Notes: generated from the sequence alone by a model not told the origin. Numbered from the stretch's first letter, positions 34,867 to 44,283 are shown. The stretch is DNA of 64,000 bases from Bog-257 sp963805985 (GCA_963805985.1 CAWDWG010000001.1:806001-870000); one strand, 5' to 3'. Numbers and translations: made by a program.

Positions 34867-34899
34867 TCGCCGGCAACAGGTTGTGCTGTACATGGGGCG

Positions 34900-34968
34900 G
34901 GTGCCCCGGGTGGTAAGAACTCGGGTGCCCCGTTCAAGCAAAAGCTTGAGCGGGGATTTTCCCATCAC
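34900..34968. repeat. Repeat of the 'CTCGGGTGCCCCGTTC' family
   Basis: ACTCGGGTGCCCCGTTCAAG, AAGCTTGAGCGGGG and ATTTTCCCATCA match the copy at 38451. A short ACCTGCAACTGACAA direct motif (35057-35072) resembles the tail of the first nrdJ insert. Confidence 0.65.
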
Positions 34969-35087
34969 GAACCAGAATCTTCTTTCCAGCTTCTACAAAA
35001 TCGCGCTCAACTCCAAATGAAGCCCTTGAATGGGGCACTCGATCTTTTCTACCGACAACCTGCAACTGACAAGCGCTTCACGCGCCA

Positions 35088-36905
35088 TCACGGAACGACC
35101 GGCGCGGCTTCGGTGTGGTTTTCGTGCAGTCCCGCTCCACGATAAGCGCGCATGACGTCGTCCAGTGAGACGACGCCCAGCAGTCGCTGCACGTGGGCGC
35201 GATGCACCACCGGCAGCAACGGCCATTCGCCCATCAGACGCAACGCCGTGTCCAAAGGATGATCGGGATGGAGGTAAGGAATCCGGGCGTCAATAATTCG
35301 CGACAGCGGCATGTCGGAGTTGGCGATCAGGTCGAGCAGATGCGCGCGGCTGATACCGGCCCATTCATCGCCGCCCATGCTGACCACGTAGAAATCGAGC
35401 GCCGAACCCTGCACTTTCTGCTGCGCCTCCAGCAAGGTCATGTTGCCGGTCAGCGTTTGCCCCACCGGCGGCCGCATCGCGTCTTCCACGCGCAGCAGCG
35501 GCACCTCGCGCTCCTCTTCCAGAGATGGCAGATCCAGACCATCCTGCCGCGACAGCAGATCGAAGATCGGCGTCGGCTGGAAGGTTCGCGAGATGAAATA
35601 CGCGATCGCGTTCGACAGAATCACGGGAACGATCATGCTGTAGTTCCCGCTGACCTCCAGGATCATGAAGACCGACGTCATGGGCGCGCGCAGAATTCCG
35701 GCGAACAGCGTTCCCATGCCGACCAGCGCGTAAGCGCCGACAGGGATGGCAAGATAAGGAACGATCTGGCGCTCAGCCATGCCGACCGCGCCGCCGATCA
35801 TCGCGCCCATGAACAGCGTCGGCGCGAAGAGTCCGCCAGGCGCGCCGCTGCTGAACGACAGGCCCGTCGTCAGGATCTTCAGCGCGCCCAGCACGGCAAG
35901 AATCTGCCACGTGTACTGTTCGTGCATCGCCTGATCCATGTAGTTGTAGCCCGCGCCCATCACCTGCGGAAACTTGATGCCGATAAAGCCGATCAGCAGT
36001 CCCGCGGCCGCCGGCTGGAAGTACTGCGTCCAGTTGGGATATTGCCGCAGCTTCGGCCGCAGGTATGCGATGTACTTCACGAAGATGAGCGACGCGAATC
36101 CGCCGATGATGCCGAGACTCGCATACGCGCCCAGCTCGCCCCAGTGCTCAAGATGATAGGCGGGCACGCGGAACAGCGGCTCGTCGCCAAGAAACCAGCG
36201 CTCGACCACCGCGCTGGAGATCGCCGAGAGCACGACCGCGCCGAGGATGCCCGCGGTCCAGCGTCCGATGACTTCCTCGATGACGAACAGCACCGCGGTG
36301 ATGGGAGCGTTGAACGCCGCAGCCAGTCCAGCCGCCGCGCCCACCGGCGCGATGAGCCGCAGCTTCTCGCGCGAGAGTTTCAGCCGGCGTCCGAGCGCCG
36401 ACGCCAATCCCGCGCCGATCTGCAGCGCAGGATCTTCGGGGCCCAGCGATTGTCCGCTGCCGATAGCCAGTGCGCTGGTAAGGAATTTCCCAACGACGGT
36501 CGACATCGGAATGTAGCCGTCGTAGATGTAGAGCGCGGCCTTGGTCTGATTGACGCCGCTGCCGCGCGCGCGCGGGAAAAATCGAATCACCAGAACCGCG
36601 ACCACCAGTCCCGCGAGCATGGGCGCGAGAAACACGCGCGGCACTGACGGCTGCAATCCGCTGCCCAGCAGCTTGAGGTGCAGGAAGTCGATGAACAATC
36701 GGAAGCAGACCACCGCCAGACCGGACAGGATGCCGATCAGCACCGCCAGCAGCAGGAAGAATTGCTCCTCGCGCAGGCTGAAGCGTTGCGGCGAGAGCAT
36801 GGTACGCAACGTCGTCCAATACTGTCGCCGGGTCGGAGTCGAGACCGCGGGCCTCGACCCGCTGGCATCCTTCGGCTTGGCAATGATCGGTTCTTGCGGA
36901 CTCAT
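35088..36905 (-). CDS. ClC-family chloride channel/antiporter with CBS domains
   Basis: About 10-12 membrane helices carry the ClC selectivity motifs: RGSGVNQ (GSGxP-like, with Asn-Gln instead of the usual Pro), GPEDPALQIGAG (the GxEGP-like segment, with the gating Glu kept) and SSGAPGGLFAPTLFMGA (GxFxP). Residues ~450-590 form two CBS domains (VEDAMRPPVGQTL and DARIPYLHPDHPL), which bind adenosine ligands and regulate gating. ATG 36905 overlaps the upstream TPR gene's stop by four bases, so the two are coupled. Confidence 0.9.
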   Translation of the reverse strand: MSPQEPIIAKPKDASGSRPAVSTPTRRQYWTTLRTMLSPQRFSLREEQFFLLLAVLIGILSGLAVVCFRLFIDFLHLKLLGSGLQPSVPRVFLAPMLAGLVVAVLVIRFFPRARGSGVNQTKAALYIYDGYIPMSTVVGKFLTSALAIGSGQSLGPEDPALQIGAGLASALGRRLKLSREKLRLIAPVGAAAGLAAAFNAPITAVLFVIEEVIGRWTAGILGAVVLSAISSAVVERWFLGDEPLFRVPAYHLEHWGELGAYASLGIIGGFASLIFVKYIAYLRPKLRQYPNWTQYFQPAAAGLLIGFIGIKFPQVMGAGYNYMDQAMHEQYTWQILAVLGALKILTTGLSFSSGAPGGLFAPTLFMGAMIGGAVGMAERQIVPYLAIPVGAYALVGMGTLFAGILRAPMTSVFMILEVSGNYSMIVPVILSNAIAYFISRTFQPTPIFDLLSRQDGLDLPSLEEEREVPLLRVEDAMRPPVGQTLTGNMTLLEAQQKVQGSALDFYVVSMGGDEWAGISRAHLLDLIANSDMPLSRIIDARIPYLHPDHPLDTALRLMGEWPLLPVVHRAHVQRLLGVVSLDDVMRAYRGAGLHENHTEAAPVVP

Positions 36906-38188
36906 TTCACCGCCTCGCCTTCATGCTGCGCCAGCAGCAGCAGCGCGCGATCGCTCTTGTCCGTAGCGGGACAGATCGAAGCTGCCGTCTTCTCCACATC
37001 GAACACGAACTGCATCGTCGGCTCGATCGCGTCAGGATTCTTGCGCAGCGCCGCCTCACTCGCTGCCGGGTGCTTCTGCATGCCGGTGCCATACAAACTT
37101 TGCAGCTTATCCGCTGCAGGCGAACTCACCGAGGCAGTAGCGCTCGATGCCGCGGAAGCGGCAGAAGCGTTCTGGCCGGCCAGCGTAATTCCTTGTTGTG
37201 CTGCACACCCGCTGATTCGCTTCATTGCCAGCTCAAAGGCTTCGGCTGCACGCTGGCTGCGATCGGCCAGCGACAATCCCCGCAGCGCAGGATCCAGCCG
37301 CAACACTTCGCGCACCACCTCCAATTGCTGGCGCGCCTCATCCAGCTTGGGATCGCGCTCCACCGCGACGCTGATGGCGTGCTCCGCTTCTTTGTAATCG
37401 CCCAGCACCAGCGACGCCTGCGCTTTGCCCAGCCACGCCTGAGCGTTGCCCGGCTCGCGCTGCAGCACCGCGTCAAACGCCTGAATCGAACGCTGCGGTT
37501 CCTTCACCTGCAGCAGCAGATTTCCCAGCAGCAACTGGTCGGCAGGATCGGACGGCCCATCCGCCTGCAGCGCCACCAGTTCGGCCTGGGCTTGCACCAG
37601 ATTGTGTTGCTGCAGCAGATAATTCACCAGCTCGAATCGCGTGGCAATGCGGTGCGCCCGCGGCTCGTCGTTCCACACTCCGTTGATGGCGTCGCTGTAA
37701 TAGCGGACGGCCTTCGAGTATTCCTTACGCCGCACGAACAGACGCGCCAGCGTGAGATTGACGTCCCCGTCCGCCGGCTCCTGGTCCCAAATACTGTCCA
37801 GATGCGCGCGCGCCTCTGCCAGGCGATTATCGGCCAGCAATGCCTGCGCCAGATGCAGCCGGTACTGCTGGTTTTCCGGATCATAAGAGAGCGCTGTGCG
37901 ATAGCAGTCGGCCGCAACCGCCGGCAAATGCGCCTGCATTGCCTGCTCGCCGCGGGTGAACCATCGCGTGGCCAGCGACGATTCCGTGTCACGATGAACA
38001 TTCACCAGATACTGCGTCAGCGCGAAACCCGCAAAGATGAGAAATAGCGTTACCGCGAGCACCATCTGCGAGGACCGCGTGCCGGGGACGAGCCCACAAC
38101 CGGGGCAACGTCCGAGGTTCTGGGGAAATTCAGTTTCGCAATTTGCGCAGCGAATTATGGTTGGCGAGCTGTCGACGACAGGGAGCAT
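36902..38188 (-). CDS. Zinc-ribbon, single-TM TPR protein
   Basis: The N-terminus has a zinc ribbon (CANCETEFPQNLGRCPGCG, residues 14-32), then one TM helix (MVLAVTLFLIFAGFALTQYLV) and at least six TPR-like repeats from about residue 75 to 290. The C-terminal third is Ala/Ser-rich and ends with FVFDVEKTAASICPATDKSD. It is likely an inner-membrane protein with a periplasmic TPR scaffold. The stop overlaps the ClC gene start, so it may assist or report on that channel, but this is inference from coupling only. Confidence 0.8.
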   Translation of the reverse strand: MLPVVDSSPTIIRCANCETEFPQNLGRCPGCGLVPGTRSSQMVLAVTLFLIFAGFALTQYLVNVHRDTESSLATRWFTRGEQAMQAHLPAVAADCYRTALSYDPENQQYRLHLAQALLADNRLAEARAHLDSIWDQEPADGDVNLTLARLFVRRKEYSKAVRYYSDAINGVWNDEPRAHRIATRFELVNYLLQQHNLVQAQAELVALQADGPSDPADQLLLGNLLLQVKEPQRSIQAFDAVLQREPGNAQAWLGKAQASLVLGDYKEAEHAISVAVERDPKLDEARQQLEVVREVLRLDPALRGLSLADRSQRAAEAFELAMKRISGCAAQQGITLAGQNASAASAASSATASVSSPAADKLQSLYGTGMQKHPAASEAALRKNPDAIEPTMQFVFDVEKTAASICPATDKSDRALLLLAQHEGEAVK

Positions 38189-38734
38189 GAAAAGCGGCGT
38201 CTTCTACTCTATCAAGAGATGCGCGAAAGCGTCAGGGTGACGCCGCGGTGACTGCAGGGACTCGATTTATCTCAGGCGCTAAAGTGCGTCTCGAATTGGC
38301 GCCCCCGTCTACTCCGCCAAATCCCGCAAATCGCCGCACAGCGCGGAAACAAGCCCATTCGCGGCCCGATGATTGCAGAGCTGTCCTCAATACGAGATGA
38401 TAGAAAGTTGGCTCAGCCTCAACGGTTTGTATCAGGGCACGGCAATACAACTCGGGTGCCCCGTTCAAGCGAAGCTTGAGCGGGTCTTTTCGTCGGACCA
38501 GTAAAGATCTTGGTTGTACGAACAAAAATCCGTGCCGTGGCGCGTTCGGGCTGGGTAGAGTGGTAAAGGAACCAGAGTCCACGGGGACGACATGGTTCTC
38601 AGGCACACACTTCTGTCGTGCCGACAAGCCGTTTAATTCCGCCCGGCTCGTATTTCTCAGATCCGGCCCCGATACAAAGCTCAAAATAGGCCAACAAATT
38701 TTTATACATCCTCAAGGAAACGGACTACTAGAAC
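38189..38734. other. Intergenic region with one dispersed repeat
   Basis: No convincing gene. The repeat at 38451-38495 (ACTCGGGTGCCCCGTTCAAG, CGAAGCTTGAGCGGG, TCTTTTCGTC) accounts for part of it. A long open frame on the minus strand here is repeat-derived. The last 60 bp before the next ATG may hold the inositol-phosphate synthase promoter but no clear hexamers stand out. Confidence 0.5.
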
Positions 38735-40075
38735 ATGCCAATCGATAAAGCTAAGCCGGGCCCCAGCGAAATCGCCCCGGCCACAGGAAAGCTGGGAGTC
38801 ATGATTCCCGGCATGGGTGCGGTCGCCACCACATTCGTCGCCGGCGTTGAAGCGGTACGCAAAGGAATCTCCGCGCCCATCGGGTCACTCACGCAGATGG
38901 GCACCATCCGCCTGGGCAAGCGCACCGAAGGCCGCTTCCCCAAGATCAAAGAATTCGTTCCCCTCGCCGGACTCAACGACCTGGTCTTCACCGGCTGGGA
39001 CATCTTCGAAGACGACATGTACGCCGCCGCCGGCAAAGCGGGCGTGCTCGAGCGCTCGCTGCTGGAGCAGGTGAAGCCGTTCCTCTCGTCGATCAAGCCG
39101 CGCAAAGCGGTCTTCGACAAGAACTACGTCAAGAAGCTCGACGGCCCCAATGTCAAGAAGGGCAAGAACAAGATGGAGCTGGCCGAGCAGGTGCGCGACG
39201 ACATCCGCGACTTCAAGCAGTCCAGCGGCGCCGATCGGCTGGTGATGATCTGGTGCGGCTCGACCGAGACTTTCATCGAGGCGGGCGCGGCGCACAAATC
39301 CGTCGAGGCGCTCGAGAAGGCAATGCACGCCAATGACGAGAACATCGCGCCCTCTATGGTCTACGCCTACGCAGCGCTGAAGGAAGGGGTGCCCTTCGCC
39401 AACGGCGCGCCGAATCTCACTGTCGACATCCGCGCCATGCACGACCTCTCCAAGCAAATGCACGCGCCCATCTGCGGCAAGGACTACAAGACCGGCCAGA
39501 CGCTCATCAAGACCATCCTCGCGCCCGGCTTCAAAGCGCGCATGATCGGCCTTGCCGGCTGGTTCTCCACCAACATCCTCGGCAACCGCGACGGCGAAGT
39601 GCTCGACGATCCCGGGTCGTTCAAGACGAAGGAAGAATCGAAGCTCTCGGTGCTGGAGCACATCCTGCAGCCCGAACTCTATCCCGAACTCTACGGCAAC
39701 ATCTGCCACAAAGTGCGGATCAACTACTACCCGCCGCGCGGCGACAACAAAGAAGGCTGGGACAACATCGACATCTTCGGTTGGCTTGGCTATCCCATGC
39801 AGATCAAAGTCGACTTCCTCTGCCGCGACTCGATCCTGGCCGCGCCGCTTGTGCTCGATCTCGTGCTCTTCCTCGACTTGGCGAAGCGCTCGCCGGCGCT
39901 CAGCGGCATCGGCATCCAGGAGTGGCTCAGCTTCTACTTCAAATCGCCGATGACCGCCGAGGGCCTGTATCCCGAGCACGACTTGTTCATCCAATCGATG
40001 AAGCTGAAGAACACCCTTCGCCACCTGAAGGGCGAAGAGATGATCACGCATTTGGGGCTGGAGTATTACGACTAG
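38735..40075 (+). CDS. Inositol-3-phosphate synthase (myo-inositol-1-phosphate synthase)
   Basis: The enzyme converts glucose-6-phosphate to myo-inositol-3-phosphate with NAD. The NAD-binding start VMIPGMGAVATTFVAG, the segment VMIWCGSTETF, the central APGFKARMIGLAGWFSTNILGNRD (partly shown) and the catalytic KVDFLCRDSILAAPLVLDL are all present. The length of 446 residues is typical of bacterial and archaeal forms. It would feed phosphatidylinositol or compatible-solute synthesis. A small secreted protein follows on the same strand. Confidence 0.92.
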   Translation: MPIDKAKPGPSEIAPATGKLGVMIPGMGAVATTFVAGVEAVRKGISAPIGSLTQMGTIRLGKRTEGRFPKIKEFVPLAGLNDLVFTGWDIFEDDMYAAAGKAGVLERSLLEQVKPFLSSIKPRKAVFDKNYVKKLDGPNVKKGKNKMELAEQVRDDIRDFKQSSGADRLVMIWCGSTETFIEAGAAHKSVEALEKAMHANDENIAPSMVYAYAALKEGVPFANGAPNLTVDIRAMHDLSKQMHAPICGKDYKTGQTLIKTILAPGFKARMIGLAGWFSTNILGNRDGEVLDDPGSFKTKEESKLSVLEHILQPELYPELYGNICHKVRINYYPPRGDNKEGWDNIDIFGWLGYPMQIKVDFLCRDSILAAPLVLDLVLFLDLAKRSPALSGIGIQEWLSFYFKSPMTAEGLYPEHDLFIQSMKLKNTLRHLKGEEMITHLGLEYYD

Positions 40076-40089
40076 AGAAAACTGCTGCT

Positions 40090-40560
40090 ATGAAACGCCC
40101 GTTGATTGGCTGCGTGCTCCTGATACTAGGTGCAGCGGTGTGCCCAATGGCACAAACGGTACAGGACTTCACGAAGATTTACGACTCCTACTTAGCGGCA
40201 GTCAAAAGCGGCGACTATCGCCAAGTTTCCACTTTTCTCTCGGCCGCGACACTTACAGGGATCAACACTGCTCAGAAACAGGCGGACTTCATGACGCGGA
40301 CGAAGCAACTGCGACCCGTCCGATATGCGGTGGCCTCGCTCACGATATCCGAAGATGGGCAAAGTGCGAAGCTTCAGCTCTCCGGGCGCTGCGACTACTG
40401 GGATGGGGAGACCAGGCCACTCACCGCCTCCGAAAAGGCAGAGCTACGACAGAACCCGCCACACACGCAGGGTTGTTATCTGCCTCTCAGGTTCGTCAAG
40501 GACGCTGGGCGCTGGAAGTTGGAACCAGAGCCCCTAATCTATGGAGAAGGAAGACCGTAG
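40090..40560 (+). CDS. Secreted hypothetical protein, 156 residues
   Basis: A signal peptide (MKRPLIGCVLLILGAAVCPMA) precedes a small domain starting VQDFTKIYDSYLAAVKSGDYRQV and ending WKLEPEPLI, with the layout of NTF2-like/DUF4878 proteins (helix, then a curved sheet). No active site is seen. It starts 15 bp after the inositol-phosphate synthase stop codon. Confidence 0.75.
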   Translation: MKRPLIGCVLLILGAAVCPMAQTVQDFTKIYDSYLAAVKSGDYRQVSTFLSAATLTGINTAQKQADFMTRTKQLRPVRYAVASLTISEDGQSAKLQLSGRCDYWDGETRPLTASEKAELRQNPPHTQGCYLPLRFVKDAGRWKLEPEPLIYGEGRP

Positions 40561-40616
40561 ACCCGCGATATGTTCTCCGCTCTGACGGAGGATAGATACG
40601 CACCTGCCACGATACC

Positions 40617-40902
40617 GCCGTCCCGCCCGGCGGGACGATTCAGCTTAGCCTAGGACGAAGTCCTGGGTAGGCTGTGTAAAAGAGATTTGGTCCCGGTAGG
40701 GACCCTTCTGAACACAAGGCGCAGCTTGTATTTTGCCATCGACTTTTTGCGTCCGCCGGTACTCCGAATTCACGCGGAGCACGATGCGGGTGTGCAACAT
40801 GTCACCGCATGCGGTCCCCGACGGGACATCCTTATCTAAATGTGAAGTCTACCCAGGACTTTGTCCTGGGCTAAGCTGAGTCGTCCCTGCGGGACGGTGG
40901 CG
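40617..40902. repeat. 286-bp MITE-like element with 57-bp imperfect inverted repeats
   Basis: The left end (40617-40673: CGTCCCG...CGGGACG, CAGCTTAGCC, AGTCCTGGGTAG) is mirrored by the right end (40846-40902: CTACCCAGGACT, GGGCTAAGCTGAG, CGTCCCTGCGGGACG) with about 90% agreement. The core has no gene but includes further small hairpins such as GTCCCGGTAGGGAC and GGTCCCCGACGGGAC. No transposase is inside. Confidence 0.8.
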
Positions 40903-40949
40903 TTCCGGCCTCGAATCCTCTACCGAAGTTGTTGCTAAGGCACTCTGTC

Positions 40950-40987
40950 AAAAAGAAGCCACTCAAGCTCCTTGCTTGAGTGGCTTC
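40950..40987 (-). terminator. Rho-independent terminator
   Basis: GAAGCCACTCAAG (40955-40967) pairs perfectly with CTTGAGTGGCTTC (40975-40987). On the minus strand the stem is followed by TTTTTGACAG. It ends the DUF6249-like gene. Confidence 0.8.
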
Positions 40988-41003
40988 ACCGTTCAACACA
41001 GCT

Positions 41004-41354
41004 CTACGCTTTTGCGTCTCTCCGGATCAGCGTCGAATCCAGGAAGAACCCCACTCCCACCGCTAGCGGAATCACTCCAAACGCCGCTGCCACCCAGGCA
41101 TCGGGCTCAGCGCGCGCGATCAGCGCGAACGCGATGGTGTAACCGATCGCTCCGCTGGTCAGCAGAATTCCGGCTCGCCGCGAGCGCGCCGCTTCCGTCA
41201 GCTCCGGCTGCATGGGCACGTTGACGCCGCGGGCGATGGCCGCCAGCCGCTCTTCCGTGCGCAAGCGCCGCACCCGGTAAAACGCATAGATCGCCGCCAG
41301 CGGTATGGCGAAGACCATTACAACTGCCGCGAACCCGACAAAATTGCTGTCCAT
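41004..41354 (-). CDS. DUF6249-like small membrane protein
   Basis: A 116-residue protein with three membrane segments (FAAVVMVFAIPLAAIYAFY; ILLTSGAIGYTIAFALIA; WVAAAFGVIPLAVGVGFFLD) and a cytoplasmic loop RVRRLRTEERLAAIARGVNVP that is typical of the DUF6249 group, often found beside RNA polymerase sigma genes; none is visible here. ATG 41354 follows AAGGAG by six bases. Confidence 0.8.
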   Translation of the reverse strand: MDSNFVGFAAVVMVFAIPLAAIYAFYRVRRLRTEERLAAIARGVNVPMQPELTEAARSRRAGILLTSGAIGYTIAFALIARAEPDAWVAAAFGVIPLAVGVGFFLDSTLIRRDAKA

Positions 41355-41593
41355 TGTCTTCTCCTTTCGGCCGCGCTGCCAGCGCACTGCCGTCTGTAAC
41401 TCTTGACATGGGAGGGTACGGAGGCTGGATGGCGAAAGTTCCGGATTTGTTCTGCGGCGAATCGGAGGGCGAGCAGCGCTTCAGATGCGAACGAATCGCC
41501 TGCTTCAGCGCCAAGGGAAGGGGAATTGAAGCGCCTCACCAGTTCGATGCGGCTCTCTCCGCCTGAAGCGTGCTCAGCCCTCTTGCTTAAGGC

Positions 41594-42082
41594 TCAAACT
41601 CTGGTTTTCTCTCGCGCCAGCGACTCTGCTTTGCGAATCGCCGCTTCGTGCAGATCGTAGGCATCGAGCGCTTTGCGCGCGCCTTCCCGCGCCCCTGCGG
41701 TGCTCATCTTGCGCTCGGCCTCGGCGAAGACCTCTTCCGCATCCTCGTGCGCGTTGTAGGCGTCGTCGTCGGCTTCGGCAATGCGTTTCACCGCAGCCAG
41801 AATCTTCGCATCGGCGATCTTTCCCGCTGCGTGGCCATTGCTCTTTGCCTGCTTGCGCGGGCGCTTGTCATTGCCGTTTTCGCTCACCAGCTGGTTATAG
41901 GCAAGCTTGTAATCATCATCCCAGCTGAGCTTGACCTTCCTCTCGCATTCATCGAGCGCGGCTCTGGCGTCGTCGGCCGCGGCTCGCACCCGTTTCTTTT
42001 CCAGGAGCCACTTCCAGACGCCCCACTCGATGCCTTCGGTCATAATGGCCCGGGCTTCTTCCACAGCAGCAATTTTCTTCAC
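41594..42082 (-). CDS. Hypothetical charged coiled-coil protein
   Basis: No family recognised. The 162-residue protein is nearly all alpha-helical, rich in Ala, Glu, Lys and Asp, with no signal peptide or membrane segment. Segments ARAALDECERKVKLSWDDDY and DAYNAHEDAEEVFAEAERKM suggest two helical hairpins. It starts at GTG 42082, eight bases after GAGG. Confidence 0.7.
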   Translation of the reverse strand: MKKIAAVEEARAIMTEGIEWGVWKWLLEKKRVRAAADDARAALDECERKVKLSWDDDYKLAYNQLVSENGNDKRPRKQAKSNGHAAGKIADAKILAAVKRIAEADDDAYNAHEDAEEVFAEAERKMSTAGAREGARKALDAYDLHEAAIRKAESLAREKTRV

Positions 42083-42315
42083 GACAGAACCTCAGGGATG
42101 ACAATCTATGATTTCACTTTGGCCAGAGAGCGCGATGGGGCGCGGATCGTGCAGTTCTGTTCCGGTAACCTTTCATCGTAAAGCTCACGAGGTCGATTTA
42201 AGCTGGGAGCAGGCAGTCATTTTCTGCTGTTTCCCAATTCGGGAAATGAGCGCCATTCGGTGATTTACTTATTGGCACTGAAGGCGCAGCCTTGTCTCGG
42301 TCCTTGGGAGGATTC

Positions 42316-42774
42316 ATGCGTTTCATTTATTTTTGCGCAGCACTCTTATTACTTGCCCCAGCGTCGATGTTGGCGCAACAAGCGGCTCCAGCCGCTCCGC
42401 AGGCCGCGACCTACACGCTTACCGTTGTCGTCGAGGACGTGAACGAGCAGGGCGGCAATGTCGGCATGCTCGTCTTCAACTCTCCCAAGGGCTGGGCTGA
42501 GGACCGCAGCGCCGCGCTGAAAGACATCACCGTGCCCGCACATTCCGGCACGGTCACGATTCCTGTTCCCAGCCTGCCGGCAGGCCAATACGCCGTAGCA
42601 GTGGTCCATGACGTGAACAAAAATCACAAGCTCGATCGCAACTTCATCGGATATCCCAAAGAGCAGTGGGGGCTCTCCAACAATCCGCATGCCCTGCTCA
42701 AGACGCCCGCCTATAAGGCTTGCACCTTCCAACTCAACACCGACAAGGAGATCCACATCAAGATGCAGCAGTAA
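42316..42774 (+). CDS. DUF2141 family secreted protein
   Basis: A signal peptide (MRFIYFCAALLLLAPASMLAQ) precedes a DUF2141 domain recognised by VGMLVFNSPKGW, LPAGQYAVAVVHDVNKNHKLDRNFIGYPKEQWGLSNNP (shown as LPAGQYAVAVVHDVN and FIGYPKEQWGLSNNP) and the closing beta strand. ATG 42316 follows GGAGG by five bases. The function of the family is unknown. Confidence 0.88.
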   Translation: MRFIYFCAALLLLAPASMLAQQAAPAAPQAATYTLTVVVEDVNEQGGNVGMLVFNSPKGWAEDRSAALKDITVPAHSGTVTIPVPSLPAGQYAVAVVHDVNKNHKLDRNFIGYPKEQWGLSNNPHALLKTPAYKACTFQLNTDKEIHIKMQQ

Positions 42775-42808
42775 AGCCGGCGAATTCCGCTAAACTCTTC
42801 TGAACCTC

Positions 42809-44209
42809 ATGCCCGCCACGTCCAAGCCCACGACAGCCCAGCATCCCTCTCTTTCCCGCGACCTCGGCATTTCGCATGCCAGCGCCATTGTCGTTGGCAC
42901 CGTCATCGGCAGTGGCATCTTTCTTGTTCCCGCCGAGATGATGCAGGCCGTCGGCTCGGCGCGACTGGTATATCTCGCGTGGATCGTCGGCGGAGCGCTG
43001 TCGCTTGCCGGTGCCATCACCTATGCCGAACTCGGCGCCATGAAGCCGCAAGCCGGCGGCGAGTATGTCTACATCCGCGACGCCTATGGCCCGCTGCCGG
43101 GCTTCCTCTATGCCTGGACGTGGTTCGCGGTCGCCAAACCGGCATCGATTGCGACGCTGACCGTCGGTCTGGTACGCATTCTCGGCACCTTTCCAGCGCT
43201 CGCGTTTTTCAGCAACGCCGTGATCAGCCGGCCATTCGTCATCACTTGTGGACAAATCGCCGCCATCATCGCAGCTGCTCTCATCACCGCCTTGAATTAC
43301 ATCGGCATTAAACGCGCAGGCGACTTCCAGCTCGTCTTCACGCTGCTCAAGATCGTGATCATCGTTGTCGTGTCGCTCTTGGCCTTCACCGCGCCGAGCG
43401 GCACCTGGCGCAACTTCGCCACATCGTTCGCCGGCGCGACGGGCGGGTTTGCAGGATTCATGGCAGCTCTGGTCGCGGCCCTGTGGGCTTACGACGGATG
43501 GAACGATCTCAACATGGTCAGCGGCGAGATTCGCGATCCCGGCCGCGCCATTCCCATCGCGCTGATCGTCGGCGTTGCCGCAGTTGCCGCGCTCTACATG
43601 GTGACCAACGCTGCCGTGCAGTACGTGCTGCCTGCAGCCAGCATCGCCGCCTCGCCGCGGCCTATGTCGGAAGCCACTGCCGTCGCCATCGGCGCTTGGG
43701 GCGCGGCGATTGTCTCGGCCGGAATGGCCATCTCGATCATGGTTACGCTGAATGGCACCATCATGAGCGGTGCGCGCGTGCCGTATGCAATGTCACGCGA
43801 CGGATATTTCTTCCAATCGATGGCCGAGGTGAATCCCCGCTTTCACACTCCCTCGGTCGCGCTGATCGTACAGCTCGTGTTGTCGATCGTGCTGCTGCTG
43901 TTTGCCGGAAGCTTCCGCCAGCTGTTCTCGCTGGCGATTTTCGCCGAGTGGCTCTTCTACATGATCGCCGCCAGCACCGTCTTCGTCCTGCGCAAGAAGG
44001 AGCCCGACACGCCGCGGCCGTATCGCACCTGGGGCTACCCGGTAGTGCCGGCAGTGTTCATCGTCGCGGCAGCAGTGCTCCTCTACTACACGTTTACAGA
44101 GAACCTCCGCAACTCTGCCTGGGGAGTTCTGGTAATCGCTGCTGGCGTCCCGATCTATTGGTATTTCGCAAAGAACAAGAAAGTCCCGCTCTTGGCGGGA
44201 CGAAAGTGA
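42809..44209 (+). CDS. APC-superfamily amino acid permease
   Basis: A 466-residue protein with about 12 TM helices. The N-terminal VVGTVIGSGIFLVPAEMM is the unwound helix 1 substrate/ion site of APC transporters; LWAYDGWNDLNMVSGEIRDP and LNGTIMSGARVPYAMSRDGYF are further family motifs, nearest to the LAT/YfnA-type exchangers. The last residues (KVPLLAGRK) are encoded by the first arm of a dispersed repeat. It lies 34 bp after the DUF2141 gene. Confidence 0.92.
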   Translation: MPATSKPTTAQHPSLSRDLGISHASAIVVGTVIGSGIFLVPAEMMQAVGSARLVYLAWIVGGALSLAGAITYAELGAMKPQAGGEYVYIRDAYGPLPGFLYAWTWFAVAKPASIATLTVGLVRILGTFPALAFFSNAVISRPFVITCGQIAAIIAAALITALNYIGIKRAGDFQLVFTLLKIVIIVVVSLLAFTAPSGTWRNFATSFAGATGGFAGFMAALVAALWAYDGWNDLNMVSGEIRDPGRAIPIALIVGVAAVAALYMVTNAAVQYVLPAASIAASPRPMSEATAVAIGAWGAAIVSAGMAISIMVTLNGTIMSGARVPYAMSRDGYFFQSMAEVNPRFHTPSVALIVQLVLSIVLLLFAGSFRQLFSLAIFAEWLFYMIAASTVFVLRKKEPDTPRPYRTWGYPVVPAVFIVAAAVLLYYTFTENLRNSAWGVLVIAAGVPIYWYFAKNKKVPLLAGRK

Positions 44210-44283
44210 TTAGCCCAGCGCGGGAGCGGTGGGAGAAGACAAGGAAAGGAATCGAGTCCCGTCGGGACGGCAGTTTTGCGTCC
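44183..44283. repeat. Palindromic repeat overlapping the permease 3' end
   Basis: GTCCCGCTCTTGGCGGGAC (44183-44201) lies inside the coding sequence. TTAGCCCAGCGCGGGAGCGG and GAGTCCCGTCGGGACGGCAG follow after the stop, in the same order as in the 33.9 kb transposase-flanking repeat. Confidence 0.65.

Noticed and set aside
38232..38684. Open frame of 150 codons on the minus strand in the gap before the inositol-phosphate synthase gene
   Set aside because: It passes through a dispersed repeat, has no ribosome site and no protein-like pattern; the longer stretch is open by composition only.
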